Made by a program: the position numbers and the translations under genes. A DNA stretch of 64,000 nt from Desmodesmus armatus (lineage: Eukaryota > Chlorophyta > Chlorophyceae > Sphaeropleales > Scenedesmaceae), in the NCBI GenBank assembly GCA_007449985.2, contig VIIQ02000555.1:1054001-1118000 (forward strand). The letters run 5' to 3'. The notes below the pieces were generated by a model. That model saw only the letters and a program-made list of their open reading frames with translations. It did not search any database and was not told where the DNA came from. Within the stretch, counting starts at the first letter, position 1, and each line of letters starts with the position of its first letter. Below are positions 45,071 to 57,700 of this stretch, one piece after another.

Positions 45071-47178
45071 GTTGCTGCCTACGTTTGGAATCGGTATCTG
45101 TGGGTGTGATGCTTGGTGGTTCTGGGATGATCTCCTGGGCCCCTTTCAATGAATGCTGCTCACTATGCCTTGGCCACGAAAAGATGCTGCTGAAGCATCC
45201 ATGTTTCTGTATGGTGCAAGTAAGCCGATACGTTGACACCCACTGAGAACATGCAAGGCAAGCATGCAAGGCTTGCACATGAAAATGGAATGAAAGCCAC
45301 TGAACCAGGCCCTACGCAAAGGCCCTGCTGCTGCTGCTGCTGCTGCTGCTGCTTCTACTGCATTGAGGCCTTAATGTTCATGTGAAGCACCCCACCAATA
45401 ACTCAGCAAGTGACCAGTACGACATCAAGGGGCCCATCAATGCAATTGCAACACAATGTCTGATCGATCAAAGGATTAGCAGACCCTTTGGGGGTGGGTG
45501 GGGAGAGAAGCAAGGTGGGATAGTGCAGTTTCATGTTCTTGTGCCCTCATGGCATTGCTGACACATGCCAGGCGCTGCACACACCAGGCACATGCTGCCA
45601 GAACTGGAACCTTGGACCTTTCCACTGCTGTTGTGCTTTGGCACTACCATGCAGGACTGCGTGTCGCCGGCAAGACAGCCCTGTCATTGGTAAGTGTGGC
45701 CGCAACACTGTATGTGGTGTCGATGTTGGGGTTGGTCGTGAGGTGGGGGTATTATGTGGGCTGCAGCGCCCGCAGGCAGTGCAACAGTTGTGCACACACA
45801 AGCAGCAGCAAAGCTGAGGCGAAGCTGAGGCAAGTTATGTTTGCTTGATGAGCATTGGCACATTACTGGTGTGTGTATGTCAGTGTGAGTCAACATATGT
45901 GTGTATGTCAGTGTGTGTCAACATATGCATGTCTCCACATTTCTGCGCTGGCGACTGACTTGTGCTGTGTGCTGGACAGCTCTGTCCAACCAGCTGGACG
46001 TGTTGGGTCAGGTCAGAAACTTCATGCTAGGGTTTGTGGTGCTTGTTACAGCAACGTGCCGTGTTGAAGCACCCCCACACCGCAAAATCAGACTCAGAGG
46101 CGCGTCTGCAAGAGACACTGTACCAGACCCCTTCTTCTGGGTACCAACCTCAACAACCTCAAATAACCTCAGATAGCTGCGTGCGTTGGTGTAGGACAGG
46201 TGTCCAAACTCTGCATGAGCTTTGCTCACAAGGAACTCAGCAACATGACACTGTGCCAATGCATATGGCCAGCATGGCCAGCCGCAACCCAGTGGGTGAA
46301 ATTCCACAAGAAAACGGTTTGCGCATACTTCACCACAAGAACCTCACACTGTTCACTTGTTGCACAGTGCAGGTGTCAATCAGGATTGCCCCTGCCCTGA
46401 CCATGTGCCGGTTTGGGTGATGCATAGTATAATGGTGCATGCTTTTCAGCAGCTGCGGCACACGTTCAAGCTTGACGCCCTTCCCTCGTCCTCCCCTTTG
46501 TTCCTGCAAAGGCATGTGGCACTATCATGATGCACATGCACAGGGCCACACGTCTTAGCCACACATACAGGTGATTTTCCAATCACAACTGCAGCCGAGG
46601 TTCATATGCAGACAGCCTACCAACAGTGAGTCACCAAAAGTGAGTCACGTGTGTGGTTCAGAGTTGCAAGGCCTGCAGCACTGCACTGGAGCACTACACT
46701 CCAGGCAAAGTGTGACACAGCACTGATGCAATTGGTGCTGGGGTGCACTTCAAGCACCAAAGGACATTATACGATGTTGTGACCAAGAGAGACTTTTAAC
46801 AGGATGTAATTCACACAGCCCAGCAGAGTGAGCAAGGGTGAGGTTGTGATAATAATAATTATAAATATGGTGCCACATAAGTGTCAAGTCAAAATCTGCA
46901 TGCTTCACAGCATAGCCCACAGCCTCAGCGCAGTATGCAACATCAGAGTGCGGTGTGCAGTTCCAAACGAGCAGTAAGCTCAACAGCACATGGCATATAT
47001 TGTTACGGCGCTTGCACACTGGTGCTGCAAGGCTGGATGGTTCATGCAATGTTTGGGTGGCAGCATGTGACACTCATCGTCACAAGCTGAAGTTCAGCAA
47101 ACCAGCCACACTGTTTTCAGTCATGCCGGCCAGGATAGTACTGCCTGACCCAAACTGGGCTACCTGTTGCCTGCATGT
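45071..47178. other. Gene-free stretch with small repeats
   Basis: I see no supportable gene over about 2.1 kb. It contains a (CTG)n run near 45328-45351, a tandem pair of 28-base units at 45873-45898 and 45901-45926 (GTGTATGTCAGTGTG then AGTCAACATAT or TGTCAACATAT), and A+T-rich sequence near 46848-46870. Frames around 46010-46300 look like translated repeat DNA rather than a protein. Confidence 0.45.
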
Positions 47179-49392
47179 CTATGGGTAGTACCCCTCAGAC
47201 CTTGTGCGGCCAGATGCAAGGTCCACATGGATCTTCACAGCACCGGGGTTTGCAAAGGCCACGTGAGACATCTCGCACACACTGGCTGACCCGGAAGCAG
47301 CACGCAGCTTCTGCATTGCGCTTGCCATGAGCTCTGCTCTTGCTGCCGTTGTCACAGATGCTGCAGCTGCCTTCACAACACTGCCTTCAAAGGGTGGGGG
47401 GGCTGGGGCTGAACCTGAGGCTTCAGCTGGCCTCCAGCCCGGGGCTGGGGCTGGGGCTGGGGCCGGGGCCGGGGCCGGGGCCGGGGCGCTACCCTCTCCC
47501 GTAAGGGACACATAGGGCAGGCACATTGTATAGTCTTCGTCATAGCCAGCGAAACCTATGTCCCCTCCGGAGTAGCCATCAAGGCCCAAGTCGCCACGTG
47601 CGCACCAGAGATACTCAGAGGTGACGTCTGCAGTCCCTGCCAATTGGCCATCCTGATCAAAGAGCTGGCCATGTCCCACGATGGCAAAGGACACCCCGCA
47701 TGTTGGCTTGGCGCCGTCGGTGTGCGCGTAATAGGCAGCCAACTTCCTTCCGGCAGTGCGGTTGGAGTTGCCATCCTCGGTCTTGCCGACAAAGTCAATA
47801 AGGGGAGGAATGTAGGCCTGGGCATATGCTGCGTAGATGGTAGCACTGCGAACCCTCACAGTTCACGGTGTTGGAGTGAAGCGCCCTTTGTCCTGGCCAA
47901 AAGGCAGGTCGATTCCCTCGCACTGGTTGACCTCTGGCGACAGGTAGCTGCGGGAACAGGCACGCAGCAAGCACAGAATGCGGTGTGAGTGTACTTGCAC
48001 GTTGGCACACAGTGTTGACACAACCGTTCGGGGCTTGTGCACATTCAGCTCCGTACTGCCTGAGCAGTACTAGGGGGGTTGATTTGCTGCTGCATGTTTG
48101 TGTGCAACGGAGAGTCCGTGGCCCGGAAGCCATGTTGTGAAGAGCAAGGATGCACGATGTGTGCTCAAATCTGCGAAATAGACTGGAAAGTTTCGCAGAT
48201 ATTTCAGTGTGTTGTCATATGACAGCGTGACTGTGTCGGGTCGGGTCGCGCTGTCTGTGCTTAAGGGCGCATGCAGGCAGGGTCCTGCATGCCGAGAATC
48301 TCTCTCATGTGTAACAAACCTATTTCACTGCTGAGGTAATTGCCTGGCGCGCAATCCAGCTGTCCAGGGTGGCCAAGCTCCACCAAGAAGGAGACAAAAG
48401 GTGAAAGGTAGAGCTTCTCAGGCTTAGGTGCTTTTGCAAAGGTTGGTGCGCAGCGGCTTGGGGCAGCTTTAGCTGCTCGCGAAGCCATCAGCACAGCGGT
48501 TGCAGCACAGCAGCAACGTGCAGTCCCTATTCTCGGCATAGGCTATGTCCGCAGCAGAGCAGCATGACATGCAACATGCCAGCTAGCCCGCAGGCGCAGC
48601 GCCCAGCCATATTGCATGATTGTTTGGCACACAGCATGCAGCAGCCCTGTGGTTGGCGCTAGTATGTCAAGGCGCTAATATCACGCGTCAGTGTCAGCAG
48701 CGTTAATGCACAAGCCGCTGATTTCAGCCGTCCTGCAACTTAGCCCTTCATCTGTTGACACATGAGGTGCAAGCCGCTGTTGCGTAGTTACTTAGGGATC
48801 TCTTATAAGGGACAAGCTCAGACTACTAGCTGAGCTTTGTAGTCCTTTGTGTGATACACCACAGCTGCACAAGCGCATGCATGCGCATATGCAAGGTGTG
48901 TGCAGGGCTGGGGCGTCATGCACCTGCTGTCACATGTTGCATGCTGCATCCCACTGGACCAGAGAAAGAAATACCACAAGTCACCATCCATGTTTTGGGA
49001 CAGGTGATATGATGCTTGCTGCTTCAATTCCTTTATCATAATGTTACTGACACATGGCCCAATAGTATTAGTATTCCTTTCACACACCCCAGCCAGCGCT
49101 CCCAATGAGGAGACTCACCAGATGCCGTCGACACGGCCCACAGGCACAATGCCTGTCCTGAGCTCCTCAGGGACTCCTGATGTGCGGTTGGGGCTGACGT
49201 TGCTCCAGGTACACGAGGTGCTTGCCATGGACTCAATGTTGTTGGCCTTGCTTGGGGCCGGCCAGGAGGTGTGCTCTCCTGTTGTCGAGTAGGTATCGTC
49301 AGACTTGGTGGCGAAGGGGCCTGATGGACCGTACGGGTTGACACCGCAACATTCAGTGATGTCCTGCTTGAGCCTGTATGCAAGGAAGCAGG

Positions 49393-49425
<33 letters not shown>

Positions 49426-50064
49426 GAGCAGCAGCAGCAGCAGGAGCATCATCAGTGGAGCTTCTTTATGCCTTGATTCACAGTGCAGTGCATGCTAACC
49501 TTGCAAAGCCCTGGCGGCACATGGTGCGGCACCAGGGAGAGGAGCAACACAAGAAAATGTGTGGTGCAGACTCTGCAGTGACTCTGCAGTGCAGACTGAG
49601 TGCACTGCGTGCTGGAGTATAGTATGCCATACTGATGTGCTCAGCGACATGTAGCTGCCTACAGAGACAAAGGGGTAGGGTTGCTTGTTTAGTTGCAATG
49701 GGCCTTCTCACGTATTGCGTGGGAGTTCGAATAGGTATGTTGTCGTGTTGATGCTTGTTGCTCTGAGGCAGCAAGCTGCAGGGCGCTCGGAGTGTTCCTC
49801 GTGACTCCAGGTGATCTTTGCCCTCATTGATTCTGGAGGGGATGGCCAGTTGATGCCGTCTTGAGTTGCCACCGATGCTGTCTTGGCGGGCACAAAGGTT
49901 TCAGCGGGCACAGAGGCGACATCCGCCATGCTGCCGGTATGCAGAGCTGCGAGCTTCAGGGCGTCGTTTTGAATGCTCTCCAGTGACGAGTCTCTTGCGG
50001 CACAAGAGACCAGGAGCATGCTGCCAAGAGCTAGCAGCAAAAGCATTGCGGGAGTGGAGGTCAT
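47179..50064 (-). CDS. Secreted Ala-Pro-linker protein interrupted by an in-frame TGA
   Basis: Three minus-strand exons agree in phase: 50064-49712, 49373-49119 and 47947-47179. The start gives a signal peptide (MLLLLALGSMLLVSCAA). The mature part has paired Cys residues (ITECCGVNPYGPSG), N-glycosylation sites (NTT, NVS, NRT twice) and, near the end, an (Ala-Pro) linker like those of hydroxyproline-rich algal wall proteins. The C-terminal part (VCEMSHVAFANPGAVKIHVD) ends RTRSEGYYP. In exon 3 codon 231 is TGA (47865-47863), between GQDKGRFTPTP and TVRVRSATIYAAYAQ; both sides stay in one frame and look coding. So this is a recent nonsense mutation, a sequence error, a 21-base GT...AG segment removed from the message, or readthrough. 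I recognise no domain. An extracellular or wall function is inferred. Confidence 0.55.
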
Positions 50065-51774
50065 GTTGTGTGGATGTTGGAATTGTAAAGTCACTACCAA
50101 AACTAAAAAAGTGCAGTGGTTTTGCTAGGGATGTACCTGCGGAAGGCGTCGCAACTACTTAAAGCGTGCGGCAGGGGTGATGACACCACGTATCCGCCTG
50201 TCATCCGCCTGTACGAACTCACAACAACAATATCAGCCAACCAAAAACTCACATAGCGAGCCGCGTACAGTAACATCATGATACTGTGCCGACTTTGCAA
50301 GGGTAGGGCGCTGCAGTGTACAGTACCAAGGCTTCAACAACCCTCCATCCCGGAGGGCCAGCGGAAATACATGCAAATGCATACGAATTTACTAGAGAAC
50401 CGTAAAGTTGGTAAAATTGCTCAGTGGGCCCCAATTTGTGTGAATGACCGTACTACCCCGATGTCAATGCAAGTTACTCAAGTCTGTACAGAGATTCCCC
50501 AACGTGACAGAAAACAACTGTGAATGAGCGGTCTGACGATTCAAGGTAGAACGTGGCTTGCCAGCTGGATACAGCGCTGTATCCATCAGGCCCTGGCTTC
50601 TGCAGTTTACCCCAGAGTTTTTATCGGAAGCCTGCCTGAAGCTTCTTGCAACACCGCAGTGCCTGAAACACGTTGGTTTATACAACCAACAAAGTCGAAG
50701 TATGTTGACGTTGGCCTGGCTGGGCCAGCATCCCAGCCCACACTTGTGCAGGGGGTTGGAATTGAAGCAAAAGTACTGCACCCAACTTGATCTTGAAATT
50801 GTCCCCCTCGCACACATGTCCGTTGCTACTACTGCTATACATTAGTAATGTATATGGTGATGATGGTGATGATGGTGATTGGCAACTTATGGTGCCTGCA
50901 GGGTTGGTCACCAACAACAGCAATCAAATCTGGTTGGACAGGCCTGGGCGGGTGGTAGTAGACAACTCTGTACCTTTCAACACTATTGCTGTTGTAAAAA
51001 TAGCCAGCTGGGTGCACAGGCCACCTCATGAAGCCATCTAATGTGCACGCTGTCTTTTTACTAGGCTGGTTGGCAGAGATGAAGTACCCCGCAGAGGGAG
51101 CACTCCTAGTGGGAAGTCCCTGGACGAAGGCTCGGCGCCTGGTTTTGCATGCTCCCTGCTCTGCTTCTGCCTCTGGCCTCAGCACATGCAAGGCACATGG
51201 CGGGTGCGCAGGGGGCTGCTGGACTTACTGCATTGCATGTGCGCACATGGGCACCGAACCTAAGCGGCCATGTTGTTACCCCCAAATTACAACTTTGAGC
51301 ATTGCACGCTGCAGCACCTCAGCGGCAACATGTGAAATGTGTGTGAACACTTCCTTAGGCATATCCAGAACTCTTCAATATATATTCTTCATACATCTCA
51401 GTATCCCAGCACATGCCTGAAAAGCAACCATCTCTTCAGGGAGAGTAGGGCCCCCTACTTACTAAGTAGGGGCCCCTACTTAGTAAGACAGTAGTACTAG
51501 TAGTACTAGTAGTACTGACGGTCAAAGTGTGCAGTGACAGGGACATTCCGTCCGGACGGGACATGTCCGCCCAAGCAACACACTGCATCGGCTTTTAGTA
51601 GGCAACAAGCAAGGGCTGCAACATGGCTGGTACCAGCCATTCAGACGAGTCACATCAGCAAACAGCAGGTTTCATCACTTGAACCACAACCAGTTGCTTG
51701 AAGGCAGGAGAAAAACAGAGCTGCAACATGGCAAACACTCCTCTAAGTCCACCGGCCCTGGCCTCTGGTTGTCA
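50065..51774. other. Gene-free stretch with a large palindrome
   Basis: No gene is supported between the start of the secreted-protein gene and the end of the large membrane-protein gene. The region is richer in A+T than the genes. The notable structure is the palindrome at 51445-51516, annotated separately. A GATGGTGAT triplet-like run lies near 50857-50880. Confidence 0.5.
51445..51516. repeat. Perfect 30-base palindrome with satellite-like flank
   Basis: Bases 51458-51487 form a perfect inverted repeat with no loop, each arm CTTACTAAGTAGGGG. A partial copy (AGTAGGGCCCCCTACTT) precedes it, and AGTAGTACT follows about three times in tandem at 51491-51516. Such a structure can extrude as a cruciform and often marks foldback elements. 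Confidence 0.7.
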
Positions 51775-54700
51775 TCATGATCCCATCCTAAATGCCAGGC
51801 CTATGCTGGCCCCCCAAGTCCTCATCTTGTCAACCACCTGCCCAGCCCGGGGCGAAGTGGATGCATGCACCTTGAGTATGAACACCAAGATGCTCAAGAG
51901 CAACAACCCATTGGTGGCCACCACTACCACACCCAGCCCAACACTCCCTGAGGAGCGCATGCCGAAACTGCTGCCTGTGATGGCACCAGTGTCCATGGCA
52001 CTAGCCACACAGAACACTGCTGCAAAGCCATTCAGGAGTGCAGCCAAGTTGACACAGATGTCCAGTCTGCCAGCTACTTGTGAGCCAGCGGGATTGAACA
52101 CTATCAGGCAGATCAGGCTGGCCATGAGCACAGCTTCATACACAAACAGCTGCAGCATGGTGTCGCCACTGGTGAAGACCACGCCAACAACCAGCAAAAG
52201 CAGCCAGGTACGCTGCACGATGCTGTAGTACCAGCGGGTGTCCCTGCAGGAAAGGGTGAGAAACAGAAGTGTGGTTGCTGACGTGGCAGACGTGTGTAAA
52301 GATGTCAAGTTGAGCGTGGTGTACACCAACAGCAATGCGCCATGCATGCTTGTGAATGTCAGTGCCACTTTTTGTGGCTTTGAAGCCCAGTACTGGAAGT
52401 GCTGACAAGGTGGTGCACACGACAGCCCATGCACACGAGCGTGAGGACCCAGCATTCCCAGGGTACTGTCTGAGCGTTGACTGATGCAGAGTCCTCTAGA
52501 TTGGGTGCCGTCCTTCACTTGAGCTGGCAGGAAGGAGGCTTTGCATTGGACGCTCTCAATGCTACTGGTAGTCACTACCAGCTACGGTAGCTGGTTGAGT
52601 CAACCAGCTCAGTACTGGCAGAGCTGCTAGCCGCTAGCATTGGATGCTGCAATATTGCCAGTAGGCTGTGGCTGCTTCTAGTGATATAGCTACAGGCAGG
52701 CAGGACGTCTGACAACCATGAACAGCAGCAGGCATCCATGCATGGCTGCAGTGTCTCACCTGTAGCGCCAGTGCAGGAATGCATATGTTTCTCTGTAGTG
52801 GTCCTCCTGCAGCTGCTTGCGCTTCCATGCCCAGATTGGCAGAGCGCAGCAACCAAGGGGATGCCAAGGCAAAAGAACAGAAGGCAGGGCAGCCCAAATG
52901 CCAGGGCAAACCTTGTGTGCCAGACACCATAGCACTTGATGTCCAAATCTGACATCCACCAGCCATGCTTGGACTGTGCCTGTGGGCAACAAAACACAAG
53001 GCAGCAGGATAACCATGCATGCTCAGCATTCACAACAGCGCCACTCAAACTCACTGGGATATATTGAACTGACCCACCAGGTCAGTATGCCGGTGTAATG
53101 ATAGCTGCCATCCAATACCACCACACCTCAGAGTAGCATGATGGTGCACTGCCGCGCTACCACTACTAGTGGGAGTACCACCATGGTACAATGGTACCAC
53201 CGTGGTGCAGTTACTACAGACTCACCTGATACACTAACACAGAGCCGTCAGTCGGGTCCAAGGTTTTGCAGACAAACAGTGACATCGTGCTTTGCAGGAT
53301 GGTGGGGTAAAATAATAGCAGAGAAGACAACACTGAGATGATGACCCGTTGCTTCCGATTGGGGGTGTTGCCAGTTGCAGCTCCTCTGCATGGGGCCATG
53401 GCTGCTTGCCGGCCGCGACGTGCGCTCAGGCGTGCCCTGAGATTGCTCACGACGGGCTTGCATGCAGCTACAAACAGCTCCAGCAGCACCACCACGCCGG
53501 GCAGCACGACCATGAGGCACATCTGAAAAACCATCATTTGCCCGGCAACTGAAGGCATGGAGTGGCTTGGCTTGAGCAAACAGGCAAGTGATGATGTTGA
53601 GCTGCTGAAACTGGATAACATGGTCTCAGCAGTCTTGGGCAGCCATGCTATGGCTGGAGGCCAAGGAATCGGAACAGCGGCCAGCACAAACAGCAGCTGA
53701 AGAAACCAAGTAAGGCAGTATGTCGCGTCAGACACTTTCAAGGTGCCCCATGGTTGTTGAGTATCCTTGATAGTGCTGGCACTGATGAACCACACATAGG
53801 CCACACCCAAAGCTGTTCCAAGTATCGCAATCCAAATGACCCTGGAGCCTGAAGAGCAGGTTCCACAACGGTAGGTGCGTGTCCTGCTCTTGTTGGGACC
53901 ACACGAGGCACAAAGGTGGCCTTCGTACCCATTGCTGCACACAGCAGTCTGGTAATCTGGGTTAACACCTGCCAGCAGAGCCCGGTGCATGGTTCGCTCC
54001 AAGTCATCGTAGTGCTGCTGCTGATGGTCCTGCAGCTGCCCGCGTGAGCCCCTGCACGTGTGAGCAACAATTTGACACACAGGGATGTCACAAACAGTTG
54101 CCAGAGGATTGCATTCACACATCAGCAGCAGCCACTGTGGACCGTGCGTGGGAGCCTCCCACCCGGCGGCCCTGCAAACTCTTGGGCCAGCTGCCAAGGT
54201 CATATCATCCTAAGCTGCAAGCCTGATTGTGATGTACAGCACAAACATGACATGATTGCAATGGCCTGTGATGCAGGATGGTGGCAGGGGGTGCCAGCCC
54301 TGTCCGATAGGGCTGACTAAGAGCTTGTCAGCGGCGTGCAACTGGTGATGCGCACCTGCAAGCCTCTGGCTGCAAGCAAGAGATGAAGACATCAGACGTG
54401 GGAGAGGAATGCCACCAACCGTCCTCAGGCAGCAGCAATGCTCCGCCAGGACACCTTGCTCCCTCCTTGCACTTCAGGCATTGCCCGTTGCGTCCATAGG
54501 TGTTCGCAGAACATGCCCGGCAGCGCCCATCTCTGCCCAGCTCCTCCCCTGTTGTGCAGGGCCTGGCCTGGACTGTCAAGTTGACAGGAAGAGGCTTGGG
54601 CACCTGGAGGTAGCAAACACCAGACAGTTAGGGTCAGCCACTGAGGGTGGTTGTTTCTGGCCAACACGTATGTTGAAATAGCGTGTGTGACAGGTCGTCA

Positions 54701-57700
54701 ACTGGGTGCAAGGACGGTGTGCAGTCGCTTGACTTGCAGGTTGACTCAAGCATGACTGTACGACTTGTTTGCACCATCTGGCTTGCCAGACGCCAACATA
54801 TATGAGCTTGAAGACATCCACACTCGCAAGTGACCGCGTGCTATTACGCAACGCTGGCACGCATGCATGACTATGCACCACATGGCGTGCCTGCCTCGGT
54901 GCCAGTGTGGTGCTCTTGGCAACTTCAGGTCACTTACATTGGCAGCAAGCGCAGATTCTGTGGTAGGACTCAGCTGGAGTGTGAGGTTGTACTGTTGAGG
55001 GGGCTGGTTGAAATCCACCTTGTCAAAGACCACATGTCCATCAGGACCCACTGCCTTCTCCAGTAACACGGTGTTGTTGAAAACCAACCGAGCGGTGAGA
55101 GGGATCAGGGAGGCAGATGTTGTGGACCCTGCAATGGGCAAAACAAGATGCAGGTGCACCAAGGCAGGGGCCCCAGCACAACAGCATGCACGGCTGCATG
55201 TCAGCCACGTATTCAGTGCTGAAAATGACAGAAATTCAAATACCCGACATGCTTCTCAATGATGGCGACTCTTCCCAGCACTCAATCATGACGGTGTGTG
55301 CAGTTGTGCAGGACGGTTGTAAGGTCATGCTTACCAGGGAGTTGATGGACAGTCGAGCACCAGCAGTCAACGACTGACGCGTTGATAGTTGGGAGCCCAC
55401 TTCCATTGTTCACATAGGGCAGCAGGGTCCCAGCAGCAGGAGACCACACTACAAGTGCACAAGGAGGGCCTGACACCCTCAAACTGCTGCCTGTTTTGTT
55501 CAGGTCTTGTCGGCTGCACTGCAGCCTGCCATGCTGCATCGCCTTGGATGTCAATCCCGTACGGCCAGCCCGTGCAAGGCTGTCCTTGGCGACACCGCCA
55601 GCTGCTGCTGCATCAGCAAGGTAGGCAGTAGCACCACCGGATATGGCCATGTTGTTGGTGAATGTCACATTATCCCCGATGCATTCCTGTAGGCAAAGAA
55701 AGAGATGCAAGAACACAGTCATCAACAACAGTCCTGACTGTGCAGACACAGGCACTTCAGGCTCTTGCTAGGTGAGTGTAAACAGCATATCATGCTGTTG
55801 CTACAGCATTGTATGCATGTACAGGCAAAACAAGACCACTGCATTACGCCCACCCCCCAGAAATAATATTCCCAGAGCTCTGCTTGACCGCCTTGCCCAG
55901 ATGTGCAGCCTACCTGATTCCTGCTTGCCACACACAACTCCTTGGCAGTTGAAAACAAAGCGCCGCCCAGCAAACCTGCCGTGTTGCCTTGCAGGTGGCA
56001 GTGTTGGCACAAAACACCTTGCACAGGCACTGTGAATGCAAGGGCACCTCCAGAACCACTGGCAGAGTTGCGCATAAATTCAGCGTTGGTCAGGGACCAC
56101 CTGATCTGCCGATTAGCACCCAACACAGCCACAGCTCCACCACTCACGCTTGCCCTGCAAGCAAACACACAAAATACTTTGTGTCAGAGCTGGAAGCAAC
56201 GTTACCATCAGCCAGCCTGGGCATGACCCAGGGCTGATCAGCCACAAGCATATGCCTTTTGTGTGCTAATCAAAACTGCGACCGGCCTGCTCACACAAAC
56301 ACTGGCAGCACCAGTGCAGGTCTTGCCTCACCTGTTGTCCAAGAAATTGACACGCGTTGCATTGAACGCTGCAAGCGTGAGTCCCTCGATTGCTACAGCA
56401 CCGCCCGATCCTCCTGCACTGTTCCTGCTGAAAGTTGTGGTCTTGCCACCCAGCAGAGCCTTCGGGCAGGTTGTTGCACCTTCCCTGCCACTGGTGGCTG
56501 ATAGGTCCAGCATAAACTCTCGGCTTGTCATTGCACGGAGCACGTCTCTCTCCATGCAGCTGATGTTGCCCGGCTGCTGCAGTGTAGACGTGTCCACAAC
56601 AATGCTCTCGGATGCAATGGCACGCACAGCGCCACCACTCTGGCTTGCTGTGTTGTCATTGTATGTGCAAGAGTTGATGACCACAGGACCACAGGACTGG
56701 AGCAGCATAGCACCTGCCTCAGGCCCAACATTGCCGGCAAACACTGTCTCAAGAAGGTACAAGTTGTGCACAGCTGTGAAGGTGCCACCACCAGCAACAT
56801 CGAGTGCGTCTGCACTCAGCCCAGCTGAGTTGTTTACCACACGGCACTGCAGCAACAGCAGGCCTGCAACACTGCTTGCGTGCAGTGCACCCCGCCCAAC
56901 ACTGCCAACAATGCTGACACGCTGCAGCGACGCCTTGTGAATGTCACGTAACGACAAAGCTGGCTGGCCCTGTACACCAGAGATGCTGACGCTTTCCATG
57001 TACACAGAAACAGGGGAGTCAAATGTATCAGTCAAGCGTCCTGGGATGTTGTGTCGGGCTGCAGCAACCCTAGCTGTGCCCGGCACATCCGCAGCAGCTT
57101 GCACCTGATCGTTCAACCAGAGTGGAAACCAGCCCATGCGGCAGAATGCAAAGTTGGTGCCGCCAGGGTTGCTAGCACGTTGCACTGAGACAGCTGCATC
57201 ATGCAGCTTTGTCCCATTCATAACCAGACAAGGCACCCCAGAGATACGCACACCAGACACACTGCTGGCAGTGAAGCTGCAATTAGACACTATGACCTGA
57301 AACCCGTCAGCATGCACACCATACATATTGCGCACAAAAGCAGACTCATGCAGAACCAGTGACACTGCAGCGCCACGAGCGCCTCTGTTGGCGCTTCCCT
57401 CGGAATACACCAGACCAAGTGTCTCCTTTTCCCCGGAGAATGCATACACAACAGCAGGGGTGAAGCAGTCCACAAAGGTGGACTGTAAAACACGAGCACT
57501 AGCCCCTGCAGCTATCACTGCAGTGCGGACGAAAGCTGCGCTACCTTCCATCTGCCGTGACTTGTTGGCCAAGGGGGCATGTTGGCGAGCGGAAGGCAGC
57601 AGACTCACATTCCTGAACATGCACCCCTGCACATGCGCCGTTGCCATTGGACCTGTCTTCACCAGGCCAACGCCGGGGTTGTAGTAATCCTGATTCAGGG

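Noticed and set aside
45498..45848. Plus-strand 116-codon frame with a hydrophobic patch
   Set aside because: No splice partners, no motif, and the composition matches the surrounding non-coding DNA.
46008..46307. Minus-strand 99-codon frame
   Set aside because: Reads like translated repeat DNA; no start context, splice partners or family.
47860..47868. Selenocysteine codon in the secreted protein
   Set aside because: No redox-type motif surrounds the TGA and no SECIS was identified. Error or mutation is more likely.
48261..48539. Minus-strand 92-codon frame inside intron 2 of the secreted-protein gene
   Set aside because: It has a plausible start and a stretch YLSPFVSFLVELG, but exon 2 joins exon 3 in phase without it and no family is recognised. 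It could be a small nested gene; evidence is too thin.
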